A DNA stretch of 21,384 bases. It comes from a virus. The stretch spans positions 1 to 21,384 of the IMG/VR virus record IMGVR_UViG_3300031658_000167. The stretch is one strand, 5' to 3'. Of this stretch, positions 16,223 to 20,538 are shown piece by piece. Under the pieces are notes generated by a model, which did not search any database, was not told where the DNA came from, and saw only the letters and a program-made list of their open reading frames with translations. Every line of letters starts with the position of its first letter. Positions within the stretch are counted from its first letter, which is position 1. Position numbers and translations under genes: made by a program.

Positions 16223-16396
16223 TTAAAACGAGGTGTCTGCGTCGTAGTAGGCATCTGCAACTTCGGGAAAGTACTGTTCCACAAATTGGAGAAGAACGAC
16301 CCTTGCTTCAAATTGGGATTGTTCAATTTCGATTGCTCCATCGTTTCTTCTTTCACAGATTCCCTCTAATTGTTTAACTGTTTGTTTTCTGTTCAT
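16223..16396 (-). CDS. Small protein, 57 aa (hypothetical)
   Basis: Starts MNRKQTVKQLEGICERRNDG and ends EQYFPEVADAYYDADTSF. It is acidic at the C-terminus and amphipathic in the middle (AIEIEQSQFEARVVLLQFVE). The ATG overlaps the kinase gene's end by 23 bases and has an AAGG motif six bases upstream, a better start than the longer in-frame ATG inside the kinase. The alternative is that the overlapping 109-aa frame is the real gene; codon-like composition and spacing favour this one. No family recognised. Confidence 0.5.
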   Translation of the reverse strand: MNRKQTVKQLEGICERRNDGAIEIEQSQFEARVVLLQFVEQYFPEVADAYYDADTSF

Positions 16397-16973
16397 AAAA
16401 AGCCTTAACATGGTGGTCGTGCATATGAGGTTCTTCCACCTGTTCTACAAACCCAAAGTGTTCACCTATCAACTTAGACAACTTAAGCTTTGTTCCGTAG
16501 TTTCTAAATGTGTAGTCTGGTCTGATATGCTCAATGTCTAATTCAGATGAATGCTCACTGAATATCTTACTCTTACGTTCTATTAACCATATCTCACCAC
16601 CTAACTCTCTGATCTTATTGGCCTCGTTGTGGAAGCGTACATCCTCAACACTAATTGGGGACGAATAAACTTCTACCCTTCTATGCCATGAATCAACCCA
16701 TATGTCTTGATCCATTGTATCACGACCCCACTCAGTACCAAGCTTCTGCATAGCATAACGTGGTGTACGGCCTCCGAAGATCATATTCGGCACTTCCTTA
16801 AGCCTACCCTCTATCATCTCATCTGTTACACCGGGGATACATAACATCATATCCTTAAGCGTCTGGCTAAACTTACTTCTCTTATAGCCATACTCAACAT
16901 GTAAGATGTCTGCTACTGTAGACTTTCCTGTTCCCATTCGTCCCATTAGGCCGATTATTTTGGGTTTACTCAT
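16374..16973 (-). CDS. Deoxynucleoside monophosphate kinase, T4 gp1-like
   Basis: 199 aa. The P-loop IGLMGRMGTGKSTVADIL (7-24, with K17 and S18) is followed by YGYKRSKFSQTLKDMM, the substrate-side helix of the T4 gene 1 family. Further signatures are GGRTPRYAMQKLGTEWGRD (68-86), VEDVRFHNEANKIRELGGEI (the 'DvRFpNE' motif binding nucleotide), and DIEHIRPDYTFRNYGT near the end. It phosphorylates dNMPs to dNDPs with ATP in the cytoplasm, supplying precursors for phage DNA synthesis. It overlaps the upstream 62-aa gene by eight bases. Length is near the family norm. Location at the head of the virion block, rather than with replication genes, is slightly unusual. Confidence 0.87.
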   Translation of the reverse strand: MSKPKIIGLMGRMGTGKSTVADILHVEYGYKRSKFSQTLKDMMLCIPGVTDEMIEGRLKEVPNMIFGGRTPRYAMQKLGTEWGRDTMDQDIWVDSWHRRVEVYSSPISVEDVRFHNEANKIRELGGEIWLIERKSKIFSEHSSELDIEHIRPDYTFRNYGTKLKLSKLIGEHFGFVEQVEEPHMHDHHVKAFYEQKTNS

Positions 16974-17154
16974 CTGAAGCCTCCATCAACTCTACAGTCG
17001 CTAGATCTTCTGGTACCTCTATGCAGGTGACATAACTCTTGCCAAGATGCTTATAGCTAGTTCTAACATACCATGTCCTACCATCTTGACACTTAAAGAT
17101 ACTGTTTGGGTGTACTGTTTCCCCTGCTCCAGTTAACATATAGAAGTTATCCAT
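16966..17154 (-). CDS. Small protein, 62 aa; first gene of the leftward block
   Basis: MDNFYMLTGAGETVHPNSIF, then KCQDGRTWYVRTSYKHLGKS and YVTCIEVPEDLATVELMEAS. It reads as a small beta-barrel-like protein (YVRTSYK, SYVTCIEV). An AGAGG and a GGAAG site lie before the ATG. Its end overlaps the kinase start by eight bases. It is the first ORF after the candidate promoter at 17190-17218. Function unknown. Confidence 0.6.
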   Translation of the reverse strand: MDNFYMLTGAGETVHPNSIFKCQDGRTWYVRTSYKHLGKSYVTCIEVPEDLATVELMEASDE

Positions 17155-17189
17155 GAATCTTCCAGTGACCTCTTGTTATTAATACGTTT

Positions 17190-17218
17190 AGGCTAGCATA
17201 GTTATCTTATAATGTCAA
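17190..17218 (-). promoter_or_regulatory. Candidate sigma70 promoter for the leftward virion block
   Basis: Minus strand: a perfect -35 TTGACA (17218-17213), 17-base spacer, and -10-like TAGCCT (17195-17190) preceded by TGC, i.e. an extended -10. The -10 hexamer matches consensus only at the first, second and last positions. The predicted transcript starts about 30 bases before the 62-aa gene. A host-type promoter here would give early or constitutive leftward transcription. Confidence 0.55.
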
Positions 17219-17249
17219 CGATAGAATCAAAAGATGGTTGGTAAGGAAA

Positions 17250-17289
17250 GGAAAAGAAAAATATATATTATTAATGGGCGTTAGCCCAT
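17250..17289 (-). terminator. Weak terminator-like hairpin
   Basis: The arms ATGGGC / GCCCAT (17289-17284 and 17279-17274) are a perfect 6-bp stem with a four-base loop. On the minus strand they are followed by an AT-rich run ending in TTTTTCTTTT. It would close transcripts from the Nfu unit before the next promoter 30 bases on. The T-rich tract begins about 10 bases after the stem, so efficiency is doubtful. Confidence 0.4.
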
Positions 17290-17302
17290 ACGAGCGTAGC
17301 GA

Positions 17303-17314
17303 GTGAACGTTCAC
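17303..17314. promoter_or_regulatory. Perfect 12-bp palindrome, possible operator
   Basis: GTGAACGTTCAC is a perfect inverted repeat with no spacer, about 85 bases upstream of the candidate leftward promoter. It is flanked by GAGCGTAGCGAGTG. It could be a dimeric repressor or activator site. No second copy was noticed in the window. Confidence 0.35.
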
Positions 17315-17351
17315 TTGTTTTGAGCACACGTATCCTATATAGCGGGTTTAT

Positions 17352-17507
17352 AAAAAAAAAGAAGAGCAACTCCCATCCCCCGAAGGACTAAGTCTGCAGG
17401 CTAGTTGGCTTTTAACCGATACGCAGTTTGGTATAGGCAACTAGATACTCACCCCCACCATAGCCTAGGTAAGCTAAAGTGGTGGGTATACCTACTCCTA
17501 GTGAGTA
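17352..17507 (-). ncRNA. Candidate structured RNA / cis-regulatory element
   Basis: No ORF lies here, but the stretch is dense in inverted repeats. There are 7-bp arms TACTCAC (17446-17452) and GTGAGTA (17501-17507). Nested inside are 7-bp arms CCCACCA (17454-17460) and TGGTGGG (17480-17486), with an inner TAGC/GCTA. The apical loop TAGGTA (17466-17471) can pair with TACCTA (17489-17494), giving a pseudoknot. A separate 7-bp stem CTAGTTG (17401-17407) / CAACTAG (17438-17444) lies beside it. On the minus strand the region ends in a run of nine T (17360-17352), so the minus strand is the likelier transcript, arriving from the Nfu unit. It is not a tRNA: no T-loop motif is seen. It could be a phage small RNA, an attenuator or an antitermination site. 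Confidence 0.5.
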
Positions 17508-17543
17508 AGCTTAAAATAATACTATATTAAAAATTTAAAGATG

Positions 17544-17804
17544 TCAACTGTTTATGGGGCGATATGCGTTAGTGGGGATTACTATGATGTCTGGATGCAC
17601 TTGATTCCTCAATGCCTTCTCAATTCCCCTTAGTGTACCACCAGCACTGGACGGACAACTACCACACGCCCCCTGAAATGATACCACTACTTCATCACCT
17701 TTAACTAAATCTAACTCTATGTTGCCACCGTCAGACATAAGGTATGGCCTTATAGATGCCTCAATCACCTTCTCTATTGCTTCATACTTCTCAGCGTCAT
17801 TCAT
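17544..17804 (-). CDS. Nfu / NifU C-terminal-domain protein (Fe-S cluster carrier)
   Basis: 86 aa, essentially one Nfu domain. Hallmarks in order are an N-terminal helix (IEKVIEASIRPYLMSDGG), the DGGNIEL strand (25-31), and VVVSFQGACGSCPSS with cluster-binding C47 and C50. TLRGIEKALRNQVHP follows. Nfu proteins bind a 4Fe-4S (or 2Fe-2S) cluster at the dimer interface through this CxxC and pass it to target enzymes. The protein lacks the A-type N-terminal domain of NfuA and is complete as a stand-alone domain. It is coupled through a four-base ATGA overlap to the upstream four-cysteine mini-protein. In a phage it counts as a putative auxiliary metabolic gene; its client is unknown. Confidence 0.9.
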   Translation of the reverse strand: MNDAEKYEAIEKVIEASIRPYLMSDGGNIELDLVKGDEVVVSFQGACGSCPSSAGGTLRGIEKALRNQVHPDIIVIPTNAYRPINS

Positions 17805-17974
17805 TTGAATACAGTCATTACAACTTTACTGTTCTCCATTGATCTCTCATATGCAGTCTTTACATCGCAGTCACCACATACCCGATGAGCACCATTCTCA
17901 ATCAAGTAATCTGCCATTACAAACATCTCACCGCATAAGACACACTTAACTTCAGTCATACTCATTTCGTCCAT
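17801..17974 (-). CDS. Four-cysteine mini-protein (zinc ribbon or Fe-S/rubredoxin-like), 57 aa
   Basis: From the ATG at 17974 it reads MDEMSMTEVKCVLCGEMFVM. C11/C14 (CVLC) and C33/C36 (CGDC) are 18 residues apart, enough to hold one metal. The frame extends upstream to an ATG at 18004, but that ATG sits inside the 39-bp repeat. The ATG at 17974 has AAGGGG four bases before it, so I take it as the start. The end overlaps the Nfu gene by four bases. The pairing with an Fe-S carrier makes a metal-site role plausible; a zinc-ribbon transcription or nucleic-acid protein is the main alternative. No named family recognised. Confidence 0.72.
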   Translation of the reverse strand: MDEMSMTEVKCVLCGEMFVMADYLIENGAHRVCGDCDVKTAYERSMENSKVVMTVFK

Positions 17975-17978
17975 AATT

Positions 17979-17984
17979 CCCCTT
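17979..17984 (-). promoter_or_regulatory. Ribosome-binding site deciding the start of the four-cysteine gene
   Basis: AAGGGG on the minus strand, four bases before the ATG at 17974. There is no equivalent before the upstream in-frame ATG at 18004. Confidence 0.65.
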
Positions 17985-17985
17985 T

Positions 17986-18024
17986 CTACATTAGATGCAA
18001 GCATATAAAAAAGGATTCATTTAT
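17986..18024 (-). repeat. 39-bp two-part repeat, copy B (candidate phage promoter or regulator site)
   Basis: Minus-strand reading: ATAAATGAATCCTTTTT, 7 variable bases, then TTGCATCTAATGTAG. It ends one base before the AAGGGG site of the four-cysteine gene. If the repeat is a promoter with start near its GTAG end, the leader would be about 10-15 bases and begin at the ribosome-binding site. See copy A at 14997-15035. Confidence 0.72.
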
Positions 18025-18434
18025 TATGCATATTTAACATTAAAATATATTAATCTTAGTAGTGTGTATCTATGTGGGCTAGGAGTATACAAACAAAGGT
18101 GTATGATAAAGTATACAGTTACGGTGATATTGTATATAAAAGTGCTAACTTGTTGCAGACTTGGGTGCTTAGCGGTTTTGCTGTTATGAAAAGTGCAAAA
18201 TAAATAGACGAGACAACCCATATTAATATCAATGAATTTCAATCAATGGGACTCCTAGTCGGGGGTAGGGGGCTATGCAAGCCCCTTGACACCCCTATTC
18301 TAGGGCTATTCAGGGGCGTTGTGACATCTTTGTGATATTATCCTTTAGAATCATATACTTAGCTAGTGGTTGCATCAGGGTATGAAGGGGGGGATACTTA
18401 CATCCCCCTCAAACTCTTATACGAGGTTCCAATC
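18025..18434. promoter_or_regulatory. Divergent control region between leftward and rightward genes
   Basis: No credible gene is present. The left half (18025-18240) is AT-rich and holds only weak promoter-like strings. The right half has three closely packed palindromes: GACTCCTAGTC near 18251-18261, GGGGCT/AGCCCC (18269-18274, 18280-18285) and CCCTA/TAGGG (18293-18297, 18301-18305). A TTGACA (18286-18291) lies between the last two, without a good -10 at normal spacing. TAGAAT (18346-18351) is a possible -10. A hairpin GGGGGAT/ATCCCCC (18389-18395, 18402-18408) lies in the leader of the first rightward gene. The packing suggests repressor operators or a replication/control locus; individual promoter calls are low confidence. 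Confidence 0.45.
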
Positions 18435-18815
18435 ATGAAAACGTACATCATTACACCTAAGCAATTGGTAGCATTCACTAAGTCCAACACCTTGCCTGCA
18501 GATAAAGTAGATGAGATAGTTGAGCTACAACGTATTGCTGAGGAGAACTCTAACCCTGCTACCCGAAATGAGTCTATATTTGCCATAAACAATCAGCGTA
18601 TAGGTGAAATCCAGACTGCTATTGCTCTCAAGCCAGTTCATACTTTCTTGGCTAGTTTGGGTGAGAAGCTAACAACGTCACTTGCAAAGCGTCCAATGAG
18701 TAAGAAGACTTATTCACAATTCATTACATTACTGGAATCACTTGTCAAAATCCTTGTCAAAGCTAGAGATGAGGGAGTTGTAATCATCAAAGATGCACCA
18801 AGCATCGACTACTAA
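18435..18815 (+). CDS. First rightward gene, unknown 126-aa protein
   Basis: From the ATG at 18435 it reads MKTYIITPKQLVAFTKSNTL, with ADKVDEIVELQRIAEENSNP, NNQRIGEIQTAIALKP and a helical C-terminal half (YSQFITLLESLVKILVKARD). It is predicted to be mostly helical and soluble, without cysteines. The frame opens further upstream (GTG at 18366), but GAGG nine bases before 18435 and the intervening leader hairpin favour this start. It is the first gene after the control region and is followed at once by a strong terminator, so it may be expressed alone at high level, as early phage takeover proteins often are. No family recognised. Confidence 0.7.
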   Translation: MKTYIITPKQLVAFTKSNTLPADKVDEIVELQRIAEENSNPATRNESIFAINNQRIGEIQTAIALKPVHTFLASLGEKLTTSLAKRPMSKKTYSQFITLLESLVKILVKARDEGVVIIKDAPSIDY

Positions 18816-18835
18816 GCAGGCGTTATTGCATCATG

Positions 18836-18866
18836 GAGGGGGGCTTCGGCCTCCCTCTTTTTTTTT
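18836..18866 (+). terminator. Strong intrinsic terminator
   Basis: Stem GAGGGGGGC / GCCTCCCTC (18836-18844 and 18849-18857, one G-U) with a TTCG tetraloop, followed by nine T (18858-18866). It lies 20 bases after the 126-aa gene, limiting read-through into the following small-gene run. Confidence 0.9.
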
Positions 18867-18892
18867 AACCTACTGATTCGAGGTATAATACT

Positions 18893-19123
18893 ATGAAAGG
18901 AAGGCCATATTACACGGTGATAGTACAACGGGAAGGCCACGGCTTATGGCATCATAGCTATGGGAGCTTTGATAAGTCAGACTGTATAGATGAGATTGCC
19001 TGTGCTTCTGACAACGCTAGCCTGTTGACATCGTTTAAGATTATCACGTCAGGACATACGCAATCAGACATAATGGAGTGTATCAATAACCTTAACAGAG
19101 GTATAAAACAATGCGAGATATAG
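18893..19123 (+). CDS. Small unknown protein, 76 aa
   Basis: MKGRPYYTVIVQREGHGLWH, then HSYGSFDKSDCIDEIACASD and FKIITSGHTQSDIMECINNL. It has a beta-alpha-beta-alpha look (YYTVIVQR, SFDKSDCIDEI, SFKIITSG, DIMECINNL). GAGG is nine bases before the ATG. The TATAAT just upstream overlaps the translation start region and has no -35, so it is not taken as a promoter. It overlaps the next gene by 13 bases. Unrecognised; probable early phage protein. Confidence 0.65.
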   Translation: MKGRPYYTVIVQREGHGLWHHSYGSFDKSDCIDEIACASDNASLLTSFKIITSGHTQSDIMECINNLNRGIKQCEI

Positions 19124-19278
19124 TACAACCACTAATCTACATCACGTTGTTTGTCACGTTTGTCATAGTTCTCTGGGTGATAGCAATACCAGCAGTTGAC
19201 AGGTGGGAGAGATCAAATGGATACCCATACGGTAAGCTATGTCAGATGTACGGTACTTGTGCTACTGGAGGTGAGTAA
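19111..19278 (+). CDS. Small membrane protein, 55 aa
   Basis: MRDIVQPLIYITLFVTFVIV followed by LWVIAIPAVDRWERSNGYPY. Residues 5-29 form one strong transmembrane helix. The remainder (with C45 and C52) is polar, probably on one face of the membrane. Its start overlaps the 76-aa gene, and its stop shares one base with the next ATG (TAATG), so it is part of a coupled run. Function unknown; superinfection exclusion or host membrane targeting would be guesses. Confidence 0.68.
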   Translation: MRDIVQPLIYITLFVTFVIVLWVIAIPAVDRWERSNGYPYGKLCQMYGTCATGGE

Positions 19279-19691
19279 TGGAACACACAAACCACTGCGA
19301 CCATAGCGATATGATATATGCAGGCACTTCTAAGTATACGCTCACCTCACCTGAGCGTGACATCAAGGCAGACTATTACTTCTGGCTTGCCAAAGAGGAT
19401 GGATGCTATGATTGGAGGATATGTGTACGCCTCAGCTCTGAGCCTAGTAATTACATGAGTGGTAGCATAGACATGTACTACAATAATCCTGATGTGATGC
19501 GTATGTTTGCTACATTCATGTGTAAAAAGCTAAAGGATTACAAGCTTGATAGCGAAGCGGGACACGATCATCTCAGGGATGTGGTTGGATCGTTGATGAT
19601 TGCACAGTTTAAAGGGGAGAGTAAACAAGACCGATACAGGTCTGTTATTAACGCTATATTTGAGGAGAAGGAGGTGAGTGAAGGTGCTTAA
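19278..19691 (+). CDS. Unknown protein, 137 aa
   Basis: MEHTNHCDHSDMIYAGTSKY, then DIKADYYFWLAKEDGCYDWR, ICVRLSSEPSNYMSGSIDMY, and a helical C-terminal half (MRMFATFMCKKLKDYKLDSE, VINAIFEEKEVSEGA). An N-terminal His/Cys cluster (H3, H6, C7, H9) could bind metal, but no paired partner motif is evident. Coupled to the membrane protein upstream by a one-base overlap, with GGAGGTGAG before the ATG. No family recognised. Confidence 0.65.
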   Translation: MEHTNHCDHSDMIYAGTSKYTLTSPERDIKADYYFWLAKEDGCYDWRICVRLSSEPSNYMSGSIDMYYNNPDVMRMFATFMCKKLKDYKLDSEAGHDHLRDVVGSLMIAQFKGESKQDRYRSVINAIFEEKEVSEGA

Positions 19692-19980
19692 AGAGATAAC
19701 AATCATGCTGTATCTGGTGATTCCTCACCCGTCACTAAGTACGGGTGCAAACATAGAGGTGATACCTAATCAGATACAGTTCATGCACAGGGATGGCTTA
19801 GAGGTGAGCTATCCGTACAGAGTCAATGACTGTCGTACTGTCACGCCACTAGCACATGAGTTTGTGGTAGAGATAGCAGATGGGGTAGTATGCTATGTCA
19901 TTGATACTAACCAACCTTTCCTGTTCCGATCCAATAGATGGATGGGTATACATGGAAAGACTTACAAGCTAGGAGAATGA
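19678..19980 (+). CDS. Unknown protein, 100 aa (start uncertain)
   Basis: Reads MKVLKEITIMLYLVIPHPSL, then TGANIEVIPNQIQFMHRDGL, PLAHEFVVEIADGVVCYVID and IHGKTYKLGE. A beta-rich soluble protein of regular strands. The GTG at 19678 is only three bases from GGAGG; GTG at 19684 (two codons shorter) has a better nine-base gap; ATG at 19705 is also possible. It overlaps the 137-aa gene. Function unknown. Confidence 0.6.
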   Translation: MKVLKEITIMLYLVIPHPSLSTGANIEVIPNQIQFMHRDGLEVSYPYRVNDCRTVTPLAHEFVVEIADGVVCYVIDTNQPFLFRSNRWMGIHGKTYKLGE

Positions 19981-19981
19981 T

Positions 19982-20071
19982 ATGAAAGATGTAAGATGGG
20001 AAGAGCTACTAATTTCCATAGCCATAGGGTCATTCCTATATGTTGTGGCATTGATAAGCACATCACTATGA
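19982..20071 (+). CDS. Mini membrane protein, 29 aa
   Basis: MKDVRWEELLISIAIGSFLY then VVALISTSL and TGA. A short charged N-terminus precedes one transmembrane helix (residues 9-27). An AGGAG site seven bases before the ATG, and its placement one base after the previous stop, support translation. Function unknown; small single-pass phage proteins often modulate host membrane proteins. Confidence 0.6.
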   Translation: MKDVRWEELLISIAIGSFLYVVALISTSL

Positions 20072-20092
20072 ACTACACAAAAGGAGACAGCT

Positions 20093-20272
20093 ATGAAGTT
20101 TGAAATAGAGAGCATAATAATAACGCCTAACAACGAAGATGGAGAGGATTATGGATGGATGGTCAGAGCTGAGTACGACCATGACATTAAGTATACCTAT
20201 CACAACAGTGCTAAGTCTTTAGCAAAGCAAGTGATGTTATTAATCGAAGATGATAAGGAGGATACAAGATGA
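20093..20272 (+). CDS. Small unknown protein, 59 aa
   Basis: MKFEIESIIITPNNEDGEDY, GWMVRAEYDHDIKYTYHNSA, then KSLAKQVMLLIEDDKEDTR. Predicted as beta strands followed by one amphipathic helix. AAGGAG lies eight bases before the ATG, and the stop overlaps the next gene by four bases (ATGA). Unrecognised. Confidence 0.65.
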   Translation: MKFEIESIIITPNNEDGEDYGWMVRAEYDHDIKYTYHNSAKSLAKQVMLLIEDDKEDTR

Positions 20273-20538
20273 CTGAGTACGAGATGATGAAAGATAGAGT
20301 GAAGGTTAACAGTAGCATTGATAGACTAAAACATATCACTGCCATCCTAATGCCAGAGAATTGCAGTACTCAGGCCTCACCTAATAGGTACGAGCGTATC
20401 TATGAGACGATAGCTGAGGTTGGTGAGGAGTCAGGCTATGACATGACTGATGGGCAAGCGATCATGTTGACTCAAGCAATAGAGCTTGTACTAACACATG
20501 AGTTTACACTTATTAAAAAAGGAGAGACAAATGAATGA
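20269..20538 (+). CDS. Small unknown protein, 89 aa
   Basis: MTEYEMMKDRVKVNSSIDRL, then KHITAILMPENCSTQ, ERIYETIAEVGEESGYDMTD and QAIMLTQAIELVLTHEFTLI. An all-helical soluble protein, with AAGGAGG before the ATG. Overlaps the 59-aa gene by four bases and the next by eight. No family recognised; probable early phage gene. Confidence 0.65.
   Translation: MTEYEMMKDRVKVNSSIDRLKHITAILMPENCSTQASPNRYERIYETIAEVGEESGYDMTDGQAIMLTQAIELVLTHEFTLIKKGETNE

Noticed and set aside
17352-17507. tRNA or tmRNA gene
   Set aside because: Stems of 7 bp suggest tRNA at first, but no T-loop GTTCRA-type motif, CCA end or cloverleaf spacing fits on either strand.
18024-18242. Minus-strand 72-codon frame in the divergent region, and the overlapping plus-strand 64-codon frame
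   Set aside because: The minus frame starts at TTG without a ribosome-binding site; both have AT-driven Tyr/Ile/Leu-rich composition, oppose each other and lie in a likely control region.
18286-18312. TTGACA with TATTCA as a confident promoter
   Set aside because: The spacer would be 15 bases and the -10 matches poorly; kept only as a possibility in the control-region entry.
18884-18889. TATAAT as a promoter -10 for the 76-aa gene
   Set aside because: The base 17 upstream is the T-run of the terminator, with no -35, and the predicted start would fall inside the gene. GAGG just upstream explains the region as a ribosome-binding site.
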